Shown here piece after piece: positions 35,960 to 45,293 of a stretch of 64,000 nt of DNA. The translations under genes were made by a program, and so were the position numbers. The stretch spans positions 4,712,001 through 4,776,000 of the forward strand of contig NZ_CP137734.1 in assembly GCF_033406955.1 (NCBI RefSeq). The letters are read 5' to 3'. Position 1 is the stretch's first letter. The number at the start of each line of letters is the position of its first letter. The stretch is from Streptomyces violaceoruber. GTDB lineage: Bacteria; Actinomycetota; Actinomycetes; Streptomycetales; Streptomycetaceae. The notes beneath the pieces were generated by a model that was not told the DNA's origin, searched no databases, and saw nothing but the letters and a program-made list of their open reading frames with translations.

Positions 35960-36017
35960 GGCTCCAGGGTAAGTCGCCCGAGCGCGAGGACGGCACCACC
36001 GCGACCGCCGCTGGCAG

Positions 36018-36023
36018 TAGCGT
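36018..36023 (+). promoter_or_regulatory. Leaderless -10 box for the Ppx/GppA gene
   Basis: TAGCGT ends seven bases before the ATG at 36031 with no ribosome-binding site between. Confidence 0.45.
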
Positions 36024-36030
36024 TCCGTAC

Positions 36031-36960
36031 ATGAGACTCGGTGTCCTCGACGTGGGTTCGAACACGGTGCATCTGCTGGTGGTGGACGCGCACCCCGGAG
36101 CCCGCCCGCTGCCCGCCCACTCGCACAAGGTGGAACTGCGCCTCGCCCAGCTCCTCGACGAGGACGGGGCGATCGGCCCCGACGGTGTCGACCAGCTGGC
36201 CGCGGTCGTCCGGGAGGCGCTCCAGGCGGCCGAGGACAAGGGCGTCGAGGACCTCCTGCCGTTCGCCACCTCGGCCGTGCGCGAGGCCAGCAACGCCGAC
36301 GACGTCCTCGCGCGCGTGCGCGCCGAGACCGGCGTCGAGCTGACCGTCCTCACCGGCGCCGAGGAGGCCCGGCTCACCTTCCTCGCCGCCCGCCGCTGGT
36401 TCGGCTGGTCCGCGGGCAGGCTGCTGGTCCTCGACATCGGCGGCGGCTCCCTGGAGATCGCGTACGGCATGGACGAGGAACCGGACGCCGCCGTGTCGCT
36501 GCCGCTCGGCGCGGGCCGGCTGACCGCGGCCCGGCTGCCCGACGACCCGCCCCACCCGGACGACGTCAGGGCGCTGCGCCGCCACGTCCGTACGGAGATC
36601 GCCCGGACGGTCGGCGAGTTCAGCCGCCTCGGCGCCCCCGACCACGTGGTCGCCACCTCGAAGACCTTCCGGCAGCTGGCCCGTATCACCGGCGCCGCCC
36701 GCTCCGCCGAGGGCCTCTACGTCCAGCGCGAGCTGAAGCGTGCCTCGCTGGAGGCCTGGGTGCCCCGCCTGGCCGCCATGACCAGCACCGAGCGCGCCGA
36801 GCTCCCCGGCGTCTCCGAGGGCCGCGCGCACCAGCTCCTGGCCGGCGCCCTGGTGGCCGAGGGCGCGATGGACCTCTTCCGCGTGGAGAGCCTGGAGATC
36901 TGCCCGTGGGCGCTCCGGGAGGGCGTGATCCTGCGCAGGCTGGATCACATGGGCCAGTAA
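36031..36960 (+). CDS. Ppx/GppA-family phosphatase
   Basis: A 309-residue protein of the actin-fold exopolyphosphatase / pppGpp phosphatase family. The phosphate-1 motif is [18 protein letters not shown], the phosphate-2 motif is [16 protein letters not shown], and [15 protein letters not shown] and [13 protein letters not shown] are also typical. It is the short form lacking the HD domain and has [12 protein letters not shown] in its second half. It hydrolyses polyphosphate or pppGpp; which one cannot be told from sequence. It probably has a leaderless mRNA. Confidence 0.93.
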
Positions 36961-37137
36961 GGACGGGCGAGCAACCACCACGCACCCCGCGCCCGCCTCG
37001 CCTCGCCCCGCCCCCGCCCCGCGCCCGCCTCGCCCCCCCGACTCTCGCCTCGCCCCCCGGGCCCCACCTATGGCACTCACCACAACGCCGAACGGGCACC
37101 CCGCACCCACCCGACCCCACCCCGTAACCTGACCCCC

Positions 37138-37995
37138 GTGGCAAAACCAAGCGACGCCGTCCGCATCCAGGACACGAAGGTCGCCCTGTCGACGGCTTCC
37201 GTCTACCCGGAGTCGACGGCGACGGCCTTCGAGATCGCCGCCCGCCTCGGTTACGACGGCGTGGAGGTGATGGTCTGGACGGACCCGGTCAGCCAGGACA
37301 TCGAGGCGCTGCGCAGGCTCAGCGACTACCACCGCATGCCGATACTCGCCGTGCACGCACCGTGTCTCCTCATCACCCAGCGCGTCTGGTCCACCGACCC
37401 CTGGGTCAAGCTCCAGCGCGCCCGCGCCGCCGCCGAGAAGCTCGGCGCGTCCACCGTCGTCGTGCACCCCCCGTTCCGCTGGCAGCGCCAGTACGCGCGC
37501 GACTTCGTCGACGGCATCTGGCGGATGGCCGACGAGACGGACGTCCGCTTCGCCGTCGAGAACATGTACCCCTGGCGCTACCGCGACCGCGAGATGCAGG
37601 CCTACGCCCCCGACTGGGACGTGACGAAGGACGACTACCGGCACTTCACGATCGACCTCAGCCACGCCGCGACCTCCCGCACCGACACCCTCGACATGAT
37701 CGACCGCATGAGCGACCGCCTCGGCCACGTCCATCTGGCCGACGGCAAGGGCTCCGCCAAGGACGAGCACCTCGTCCCCGGCCGCGGCAACCAGCCCTGC
37801 GCCGAGGTGCTGGAGCGCCTCGCGCACACCGGCTTCGACGGCCACGTCGTCATCGAGGTCAACACCAGGCGCGCGATGTCCGGCGCCGAACGCGAGGCCG
37901 ATCTCGCCGAGGCACTGGCCTTCACCCGCCTGCACCTGGCGCAGACCGTGTCCCCGGTGCCGGGCGGCCCGGCGACGCGGACGGACCGCCGGTGA
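37138..37995 (+). CDS. Sugar phosphate isomerase/epimerase (AP endonuclease 2 fold)
   Basis: A 285-residue TIM-barrel protein with family segments [81 protein letters not shown] and [11 protein letters not shown]. His, Glu and Asp in these strands would bind a divalent metal. The substrate is unknown. TAACCT (37125-37130) lies seven bases before the GTG, so the message is probably leaderless. It overlaps the next TetR gene by four bases (GTGA). The gap 36961-37137 is a C-rich tract with no gene. Confidence 0.9.
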
Positions 37996-38606
37996 ACGGC
38001 GACGCCGGCGGGACCACCCGGCGCCGCGGCCGCCCGCCCGGTACGGAGTCCGGGGACACCCGCGACCGCATCCTCACCACCGCCCGCGAGGAGTTCTCCG
38101 AGCGCGGCTACGAGAAGACCTCCGTGCGCGGCATCGCCAAGGCGGCAGGCGTGGACCCCGCGCTGGTCCACCACTACTTCGGCACCAAGGAGCAGGTCTT
38201 CGAGGCGGCCATCGAGGTCGCCTTCGCACCGGCCCTGCGGGCCCCCGACGCGATCGGCGACGCCCCCCTCGACGAGGTCGGCGAGCGGCTCACCCGCTTC
38301 ATCCTCGGCCTCTGGGAGAACCCGGCCAGCCGGACGCCGCTGCTGGCCATCGTCCGCTCCGCCGTGAACAACGAGACCGCCGCCACCGTCTTCCGCCGGC
38401 TGATCGCCACCCAGGTGCTGCGCCGGGTCGCCGCCCAGCTGCACCTGCCGGACGCGGAACTGCGCGTCGAACTGGCGGCGGCGCAGCTGGTGGGGTGCGC
38501 GATGCTCCGCTACGTGATCAAGGTGGAACCGCTGGCCTCGGCCGACCCGGAGCAGATCGTCGCCCGCCTGGCCCCGGTCGTCCAGGGCCACCTCACCGGC
38601 CCCTGA
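37992..38606 (+). CDS. TetR-family regulator
   Basis: A 204-residue TetR regulator. An Arg-rich start ([19 protein letters not shown]) leads into the helix-turn-helix [40 protein letters not shown] (residues about 28-67, quoted as a region). The C-terminal domain has the [19 protein letters not shown] pattern common in Streptomyces TetR proteins next to ilvD. It is translationally coupled to the sugar isomerase gene by a four-base overlap. Its target is unknown. Confidence 0.92.
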
Positions 38607-38761
38607 GGCACGCATGAGGCACGCCTGACGCCATCCCCGACGCCACCCGCCGACGGCGTACGACGAGACGCGCGTCCCGCATTCCGGACACCCTGTCCCG
38701 ACCCCTGGATGACCGGCGTACGCTCGACGGCAGTCATAACTCTCCGAAGGAGCGAGCGACG

Positions 38762-40615
38762 ATGCCCGAACTGAGGTCCCGCACAGTCACCCACGGCCGC
38801 AACATGGCGGGCGCCCGCGCCCTTATGCGTGCCTCCGGTGTACCCGGCGCGGACATCGGGCGGAAGCCGATCATCGCCGTCGCCAACAGCTTCACGGAGT
38901 TCGTGCCGGGCCACACGCACCTGGCCCCCGTCGGCCGCATCGTCAGCGAGGCGGTCACCGCGGCCGGCGGCATCCCGCGCGAGTTCAACACGATCGCCGT
39001 GGACGACGGCATCGCCATGGGCCACGGCGGCATGCTCTACAGCCTCCCCTCCCGCGACCTGATCGCGGACAGCGTGGAGTACATGGTCGAGGCGCACTGC
39101 GCCGACGCCCTGATCTGCATCTCCAACTGCGACAAGATCACCCCGGGCATGCTCAACGCGGCGCTCCGCCTGAACATCCCCACGGTCTTCGTCTCCGGCG
39201 GACCCATGGAGTCCGGCCGCGCCACCCTGGTCGACGGCACGGTCCGCACCCTCGACCTGGTCGACGCGATGTCGGAGGCGGTCAACGACAAGATCTCCGA
39301 CGCGGACATCCTCCGCATCGAGGAGAACGCCTGCCCGACCTGCGGCTCCTGTTCCGGCATGTTCACCGCCAACTCGATGAACTGCCTGACCGAGGCCATC
39401 GGCCTCTCCCTGCCCGGCAACGGCTCGGTCCTGGCCACCCACACCGCCCGCAAGACGCTCTACGAGAACGCCGCCCGCACGGTGCTCGACCTGACCCGCC
39501 GCTACTACGAGCAGGACGACGACTCGGTCCTGCCGCGCAACATCGCCACCCCCGCCGCCTTCGGCAACGCCATGGCGCTGGACATCGCGATGGGCGGCTC
39601 CACCAACACGATCCTGCACCTGCTGGCCGCCGCCCAGGAGGCCGAGGTCTCCTACGGCCTCGCCGAGATGGACGCCCTCTCGCGCAGCGTCCCCTGCCTG
39701 GCCAAGGTCGCGCCCAACGTGGCCAAGGACCGCACGTACTACATGGAGGACGTGCACCGCGCCGGCGGCATCCCCGCCCTCCTCGGCGAACTGCACCGCG
39801 GCGGCCTGCTCAACGAGGACGTCCACTCCGTCCACAGCCCGTCCCTGGCCGACTGGCTGAAGACCTGGGACGTGCGCGGCGGCTCCCCCTCCAAGGAGGC
39901 GGTCGAGCTGTGGCACGCGGCCCCCGGCTGCGTCCGCTCCGCCGAGGCCTTCTCCCAGTCCGAGCGCTGGGACACCCTGGACGAGGACGCCGAGGGCGGC
40001 TGCATCCGCTCCGTCGAGCACGCCTACTCCAAGGACGGCGGCCTCGCGGTCCTGCGCGGCAACCTCGCCGTCGACGGCTGCGTCGTCAAGACGGCCGGCG
40101 TCGACGAGTCCATCTGGACCTTCGAGGGCCCGGCGGTCGTCTGCGAGTCGCAGGAGGAGGCCGTCCAGAAGATCCTCACCCAGCAGGTCAAGGAGGGCGA
40201 CGTCGTCGTCATCCGCTACGAGGGCCCCAAGGGCGGCCCCGGCATGCAGGAGATGCTCTACCCGACCTCGTACCTGAAGGGCCGCGGCCTCGGAAAGGCC
40301 TGCGCCCTGGTCACCGACGGCCGCTTCTCGGGTGGCACCTCGGGCCTGTCCATCGGCCACGCCTCGCCGGAGGCGGCGGCCGGCGGCACCATCGCCCTGG
40401 TCGAGGACGGCGACCGCATCCGCATCGACATCCCGAACCGCTCCATCGAGCTGCTCGTGGACGACGCCGAGCTGACCCGACGCGAGCAGGCCCTGAACGG
40501 CGTGTACGCCCCGAAGAACCGCGACCGCAAGGTCTCCGCGGCCCTCAAGGCGTACGCCGCGATGGCCACCAGCGCCGACAAGGGCGCGGTCCGCGACGTC
40601 AGCAAGCTGGGCTGA
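38762..40615 (+). CDS. ilvD: Dihydroxy-acid dehydratase
   Basis: A 617-residue Fe-S enzyme of isoleucine, valine and pantothenate synthesis, converting dihydroxy-acids to 2-keto acids. The signature ICISNCDKITPGM (Cys about 122) and CPTCGSCSGMFTANSMNC (Cys about 190-195) hold cluster ligands and Lys/Asp of the active site. GGSTNTILHLLA and DGRFSGGTSGLSIGHASPEAA near the C-terminus are also diagnostic. Length is normal. GAAGGAG precedes the ATG by 11 bases. It stands alone, facing a convergent kinase gene. Confidence 0.98.
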   Translation: MPELRSRTVTHGRNMAGARALMRASGVPGADIGRKPIIAVANSFTEFVPGHTHLAPVGRIVSEAVTAAGGIPREFNTIAVDDGIAMGHGGMLYSLPSRDLIADSVEYMVEAHCADALICISNCDKITPGMLNAALRLNIPTVFVSGGPMESGRATLVDGTVRTLDLVDAMSEAVNDKISDADILRIEENACPTCGSCSGMFTANSMNCLTEAIGLSLPGNGSVLATHTARKTLYENAARTVLDLTRRYYEQDDDSVLPRNIATPAAFGNAMALDIAMGGSTNTILHLLAAAQEAEVSYGLAEMDALSRSVPCLAKVAPNVAKDRTYYMEDVHRAGGIPALLGELHRGGLLNEDVHSVHSPSLADWLKTWDVRGGSPSKEAVELWHAAPGCVRSAEAFSQSERWDTLDEDAEGGCIRSVEHAYSKDGGLAVLRGNLAVDGCVVKTAGVDESIWTFEGPAVVCESQEEAVQKILTQQVKEGDVVVIRYEGPKGGPGMQEMLYPTSYLKGRGLGKACALVTDGRFSGGTSGLSIGHASPEAAAGGTIALVEDGDRIRIDIPNRSIELLVDDAELTRREQALNGVYAPKNRDRKVSAALKAYAAMATSADKGAVRDVSKLG

Positions 40616-40640
40616 GACCCACCGGGGGACCCGGGGCGGG

Positions 40641-42794
40641 TTACCAGCCTCCCGGGTCCCGCCCCGCCACCCCGAACACGGTCCCGTCGGGCGCCCCCGC
40701 GTACACGTGCCCGCCCGCGAGCAGCGGCGCGGGCAGTGACGCGGGCACCGTGTCGGAGTCGGCGCCGAGCCGGGGCCGGGTCTGCCCGAGGAGCTTGCCC
40801 TTGCGCGCGTCGACGCCGAGGAGCCGCCCGTCGGGCGCGGTGACGTACACGTGCCGCCCGTCGGAGACCGGCGCCGAGCCCCGGCTCACGCCCGTCTCCA
40901 GCCGCCAGGCCTGCTTCTCCGCCGCCATGTCGACGGCGACCAGTGACCCGCCCGCGCCCATGAGGTACACGGTGTCCCCGCGCACGCCCGCCGACGCCGA
41001 CGCCTGCTCGACCGGGATCGGCAGCTTCACCCGCCGGGTCGCCCCGGTGGCGGGCGTGTAGCGGACCACGGCCGTGACGTCGCCGTAGGTCGCCCCCTCG
41101 ACGACGAGGAACACGGAACCGTCCGCCGTCCCCACGGGCGTCAGCGCCCCCGCCAGCTCCGTGTCCCAGCGCACGTCCCCGCCGGCCGGGTCCACCGCGG
41201 TGACGTGGGTCCGGCGCCCGTCCGCGCTCTGGCTCGTCGCGTACGCCGCCGGATGCCGCTCCCCGGCGAACGAGGTGAAGTACGGCACCGCCTGCCCGGG
41301 GATCCGGTGCGTCCACCGCGTCCGCCCCGAGGAGCTGTCCACGCCGGTGACCATCCCGTCGGCGCGGGTGAGCAGCAGCATGTCGCCGACGGTGCGCAGT
41401 CCGTCGTACGCGGGCATGTCCTCCTGCCACTCCGGCTCGCCCGTCGCGGGGTCGAGCGCCTCCAGCGGGCCCAGGAGGCCGACCTCGGGCTGCACGAGCC
41501 CGCCCGACACGACCGGCGGTTCGCTGCGCACGGTCTCCTCGACGGGGTGCCGCCACAGCGTGCTCCCGTCGGCCGGATCGAGGGCGAAGACCACGCCGGG
41601 ACGGGCGCACAGCAGCCGCCGCGCCGCGTACGAGCACTGCGGCATCCCGCCGCCCTGCGCCGCGGGCACCGCCTCCCACGCCCCGAAACCGCCCGGCGCG
41701 CTCTGCGCGGTGGGCGTGCCCGCGGGCTCGGAACCGCCGAACGCCTGCACGGCGACGAGGCTCCCGACCACGGCGAGCCCCACCGCCCCGGCGACGAGTG
41801 CCGACCGCTTCCCGAGCCGCCGCAGGACCCGCCCGGACCGCTCGGACGGCTCGGACCGCTCGGACAGCTCGACGGAAGCCCGCGGCGCAGGTTCCGCACC
41901 GGCCTCCGCCGGGGTCTCGGCCCGCTCCGTCCGCGGTGCCGGTATGAACACCTGTGTGTCGTAGGCCGCCGCGACCGACCGCAGCTCCCGCATCAACTCG
42001 TCCGGAGTCGGCCGGTCCTCCGGCTCCTTGGCGAGGCACCGCAGCACCAGCGGCGCCAGCGAGTCCGGAACGCCGGTCAGGTCGGGCTCGTCGTGCACGA
42101 CCTGGTACGCGACGACATAAGGGCTGTCGGAGTCGAAGGGCCCCCGCCCGGTCGCCGCGTGCACCATCAGCGAACCGAGGGTGAAGACGTCGGCCGCGGG
42201 CCCCACCTCCCGGGGCCGCCGGAACTGCTCGGGCGCCATGTACGGCGGCGTACCGATCAACTTCCCCGTCTCGGTGCGCAGTTCGCTGTCCTTGGGCCGG
42301 GAGATGCCGAAGTCGATGACCTTCGGACCGTCCTCGGCGAGCAGGACGTTGCTCGGTTTGAGGTCCCGGTGCACGACGCCGACCCGGTGGATGTCGCGCA
42401 GCGCCTCGGCGAGTCCGGCCATCAGCCGCCGCAGCTGGGGCTCGTCCATCGGCCCGTTCCGCTTCACCTGCTCCGAGAGCGTCGGACCGGGGATGAACAG
42501 CGTCGCCATCCAGGGCCGTCCGGCCTCCGGATCGGCGTCCACGACCGGTGCCGTGAAGGCCCCGCTCACCCGCCGGGCCGCCGCCACCTCCTGCCGGAAA
42601 CGCCCTCTGAACTCGGGGTCCCTGGCATACGTCGCGTGTACGACCTTGACCGCGACGCGCATCCCGGAGGTGCTGCGGGCCAGGTGCACGACGCCCATGC
42701 CGCCCGAGCCGAGGCGGGACTCCAGCCGGTAGTGGCCGGCGTACTCCGGAAGTTCCGCTTCCGCGTCCGCTCCGGCATCCCGCTGCGGCGCCAT
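40641..42794 (-). CDS. Ser/Thr protein kinase with PQQ beta-propeller sensor
   Basis: A 717-residue membrane kinase of the Hanks type. The kinase domain (about 20-275) has the Gly-rich loop LGSGGMGVVHLA, Lys in VAVKVV, catalytic HRDLKPSNVLL, DFG-like DFGIS, and APEQF. An Ala/Glu-rich linker precedes one membrane helix (about 330-349, ALVAGAVGLAVVGSLVAV). The extracellular part (about 370-717) consists of PQQ/pyrrolo-quinoline-like propeller repeats (GVVFALDPADGSTLW, GPLEALDPATGEPEWQ, GMVTGVDSSSGRTRW, GRLLGVDARKGKLLG). It should transmit an outside signal to cytoplasmic phosphorylation. It converges with ilvD. Confidence 0.95.
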   Translation of the reverse strand: MAPQRDAGADAEAELPEYAGHYRLESRLGSGGMGVVHLARSTSGMRVAVKVVHATYARDPEFRGRFRQEVAAARRVSGAFTAPVVDADPEAGRPWMATLFIPGPTLSEQVKRNGPMDEPQLRRLMAGLAEALRDIHRVGVVHRDLKPSNVLLAEDGPKVIDFGISRPKDSELRTETGKLIGTPPYMAPEQFRRPREVGPAADVFTLGSLMVHAATGRGPFDSDSPYVVAYQVVHDEPDLTGVPDSLAPLVLRCLAKEPEDRPTPDELMRELRSVAAAYDTQVFIPAPRTERAETPAEAGAEPAPRASVELSERSEPSERSGRVLRRLGKRSALVAGAVGLAVVGSLVAVQAFGGSEPAGTPTAQSAPGGFGAWEAVPAAQGGGMPQCSYAARRLLCARPGVVFALDPADGSTLWRHPVEETVRSEPPVVSGGLVQPEVGLLGPLEALDPATGEPEWQEDMPAYDGLRTVGDMLLLTRADGMVTGVDSSSGRTRWTHRIPGQAVPYFTSFAGERHPAAYATSQSADGRRTHVTAVDPAGGDVRWDTELAGALTPVGTADGSVFLVVEGATYGDVTAVVRYTPATGATRRVKLPIPVEQASASAGVRGDTVYLMGAGGSLVAVDMAAEKQAWRLETGVSRGSAPVSDGRHVYVTAPDGRLLGVDARKGKLLGQTRPRLGADSDTVPASLPAPLLAGGHVYAGAPDGTVFGVAGRDPGGW

Positions 42795-42979
42795 GGAACC
42801 ACCCCCGTGCTGTTCGTTCGCGCGAGCGATGCTCGGAGCCTAGTCGATGGGGCGTACGGGACAGAGGCGGCCTGCCGACTCGCGCGTGCGCGTTGCGAAC
42901 TGGTGTTTCATGGTTTGTTCTTGGGGTATCAACGGTGCCCCGCGAAAGTCGCGGGGTGTTCAACGGGGGGAGTTTCTTC

Positions 42980-43309
42980 ATGTCTGTCGACCAGGTCCAG
43001 AACATCGGCGGCGGGGAAGAGGGCGAAAAGACAGGGGGCGAGGGAGTCGTCGCGGCGGCGGCCCTGCGCTCCTACCCGGTCGCGCCGGGCTACCGCCTGA
43101 ACGTGCGCAGCGGCCCGGGCACCAACTACTCCACGGTGCGGGTCCTGGCCGAGGGCTCCAGGGTCACGATCAACTGCCAGCGCACGGGGCAGTGGGTCTC
43201 CGGCCCCTACGGCACCTCGAACATCTGGGACAACATCGGCGGCGGTCAGTACGTCTCCGACGCGTACATCCTCACCGGCAGCGACGGTTGGGTGGCCCCG
43301 CGCTGCTGA
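42980..43309 (+). CDS. Bacterial SH3-domain protein
   Basis: A 109-residue protein whose residues 38-105 form an SH3b domain (YRLNVRSGPGTNYSTVRVLAEGSRVTINC, QWVSGPYGTSNIWDNI, YVSDAYILTGSDGW). Such domains usually bind peptidoglycan, yet the N-terminus (SVDQVQNIGGGEEGEKTGGEG) is acidic and polar with no signal peptide. The ATG at 42980 has GGGGGGAG 12 bases upstream and is the best start; a longer frame from 42893 would begin MRTGVSWFVLGVS and might act as a weak leader. It is divergent from the kinase gene. Confidence 0.8.
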   Translation: MSVDQVQNIGGGEEGEKTGGEGVVAAAALRSYPVAPGYRLNVRSGPGTNYSTVRVLAEGSRVTINCQRTGQWVSGPYGTSNIWDNIGGGQYVSDAYILTGSDGWVAPRC

Positions 43310-43475
43310 CGCCGTGACGCTGCCGACCTTGTAACAGGGATGTCTTGAGGACGTACTAGGAGGTTGCCGGGGGGAACGGTGTGCCGGGCCGAGCGGCTCT
43401 TGGTGATCAGAAGCGCCGCTCGCACCGATGGGTACGGGCGGACCGGCACGCCAACCGATCCTGAGGTAGACAACG

Positions 43476-44150
43476 ATGCGCGTTCGCAAGCTGACCATCG
43501 CCGCCATGGCCCTCGCCGCCGGTCTCTCGCTCACGGCCTGCCAGAACGACGACGACGCCGCGGGCCAGAGCACCGCACCGCCGGCCGCCTCCACCGCGGC
43601 CTCCTCGGACGGCGGCTCGGGTTCGGCGGGCTCGGACTCCGCGGAGTCCTCCAACGGGACCGGCGGCACCGGTGGCACCGAGGGGACGGAGGGCTCGGGC
43701 GGCACCGGCGGCGCCGGCGAGGAGGGCAAGGCCGCCAAGTGCAGCACCGACGAGCTGGAGATCACGGCGGCCGACGCCACCGTCGGCGGCGACACGGAGG
43801 GGACCGTCGCGGTCGACCTGAAGAACGGCGGCGGCCGGGACTGCTCCCTCGCGGGCTACGCGGGCGTCGACCTCAAGACGAACTCGGGCACCGTGTCCGC
43901 CGAGCGCACGGGCGACCCGGCCCCCAGGGTCGTCCTCAAGGACGGGGAGACGGTGACCTTCGGCATCACCTACCCGGTCAACGACTCGGGCGGCTCGGGC
44001 GTCCGCATCACCGGTCTGGTGGTGACCCCGCCCGACGAGACGAAGTCGGTCACCCTCGACTGGCCGGGCGGCGCCTCGCTGCCCGTCACGGACGGCTCCG
44101 GCACCCCGGTGCGGGTCGGCCCGCTCGGCAGCGCCGGCCAGGGCGGCTGA
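43476..44150 (+). CDS. DUF4232 lipoprotein
   Basis: A 224-residue lipoprotein. The lipobox is SLTAC (Cys at about 22) after a basic/hydrophobic leader (RVRKLTIAAMALAAGL). A long Ser/Gly/Thr-rich spacer (about 25-88) precedes a DUF4232 domain with CSTDELEITAADATVGGDTEG, CSLAGYAGVDLKT and the VLKDGETVTFGITYPV stretch. It is exposed on the outside of the membrane; function is unknown. GGAAC at 43373-43377 in the preceding 166-base gap could be an ECF-type -35 element, without a clear -10. Confidence 0.87.
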   Translation: MRVRKLTIAAMALAAGLSLTACQNDDDAAGQSTAPPAASTAASSDGGSGSAGSDSAESSNGTGGTGGTEGTEGSGGTGGAGEEGKAAKCSTDELEITAADATVGGDTEGTVAVDLKNGGGRDCSLAGYAGVDLKTNSGTVSAERTGDPAPRVVLKDGETVTFGITYPVNDSGGSGVRITGLVVTPPDETKSVTLDWPGGASLPVTDGSGTPVRVGPLGSAGQGG

Positions 44151-44191
44151 CCGCACCGCACGCCCGGGAAGGCACGGGCCATAATCGACGC

Positions 44192-44695
44192 GTGAGCGCA
44201 GAGAACGGCAAGAACGGCATCCCGGACACCCAGGCGGGTCCCCGCCCCGAACCCCTCCGGTTCTACGGCACGACCTGGGTGAACCACGACGACGGCTACG
44301 CCGCCCGCCGGGCGGGCCTCGCCGTGGGCTCGCTCGCCGTGGCGGCCGCCGCCTGCTTCGTGCTCCGCGTCGCCTACCAGGGCCTTCAGATCGCCGACAT
44401 CGGCAGCTTCGTCTCGCTGCTGATGATCGTGATGTTCGCGATCTGCAGCGCCCTGGCCTTCCGCCACACCTGGTCCGGCTTCACCAGCCGCCCCGACCCC
44501 GACCGCCAGGCCTCCATGCGTGGCCTGCTCGCCATCGGCTTCGTCGGCTCCCTCCTCGCCTATTTCTTCCGCACCTTCACCGAGGCACCGGGCGAGAAAC
44601 TGCACCGCGCCGAGTACGACAGGGCCCGCGAGGACTACGAGAAGCGCACCACCCGCCGCTCGGGCAACCCAATGAAGAAGCGCCGCCGAAAGTAA
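44192..44695 (+). CDS. Membrane protein of unknown function
   Basis: A 167-residue protein with three likely membrane helices: AGLAVGSLAVAAAACFVLRVAY, IGSFVSLLMIVMFAICSALAF and GLLAIGFVGSLLAYFF. The N-terminus is polar with PEPLRFYGTTWVNHDDGYAARR, and the C-terminus is strongly basic (NPMKKRRRK), so it probably faces the cytoplasm. CATAAT ends six bases before the GTG at 44192, suggesting a leaderless transcript. It is conserved in Streptomyces by memory, but has no assigned role. Confidence 0.78.
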   Translation: MSAENGKNGIPDTQAGPRPEPLRFYGTTWVNHDDGYAARRAGLAVGSLAVAAAACFVLRVAYQGLQIADIGSFVSLLMIVMFAICSALAFRHTWSGFTSRPDPDRQASMRGLLAIGFVGSLLAYFFRTFTEAPGEKLHRAEYDRAREDYEKRTTRRSGNPMKKRRRK

Positions 44696-45293
44696 CGCCC
44701 CACGGTCCCGCCCGGCCATCGGTCCGCCCGGCCATCGGTCCGCTCGGCCATCAGGCCGACCGGCCGACAGACCGAGCGGTCGACTGACCGAGCGGTCGAG
44801 CGGCCATCGGGCCGACCGGCCCGACCGAGCCGAGCGACCGACGGTCCGGCCTGCCGACGGTCCGGCTCCGACCGGCTGACCGGCCGAGTGGTCGACGCGG
44901 ATCCAGAGCCGGGAGCCCTCTCCCGCAGCCCCCCGTAAATCGGCGCCGGCGGAAGCAGCGGCTCGCGGGCCCGAACGGTCGAACGACCGTCCGGCTGACC
45001 GGCTGACCGGCCGACCGGCCGAGTGGCCGGGGCGCGGATCGAGGGTCCGGAGGGCCCCTCCTCTCCGCGGCCCCCGTGGCTCCCCGTAAACCGGCGCCGC
45101 CGGAAGTAGCGGCCCGCGAGCCCTATCGGTCGAGCGACCGACGGACCGGCGGACCGACGGACCGACGGACCGGCCGACCGGCCGACCGACGGACCGACTG
45201 AGCGGCAGACCGGACAGAGGCCCGGAGGCCCCCCTCCCGCGGGCCTCCCGTAAACCCCTTCGCCCCGCCGATCCACCGGGCCACCATGGCCGC
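44696..45293. repeat. GACCG-rich low-complexity tract with three repeated units
   Basis: A 598-base gap without a convincing gene. It is made of many degenerate copies of CCGACCGG, GACCGACGG and CGGTCGAGCGACC, with runs such as three ACCGACGG in tandem near 45155-45170. Three longer units are interspersed, each centred on CCCGTAAA (44932-44939, 45083-45090, 45248-45255) and, in the first two, followed by CGGCGCCG-CGGAAG-AGCGGC. Slippage and unequal crossing-over could have built it. Confidence 0.8.

Noticed and set aside
36961..37137. C-rich direct repeats (CGCCTCGCCCC) as a regulatory array
   Set aside because: Looks like simple low-complexity sequence; no conserved spacing or palindrome.
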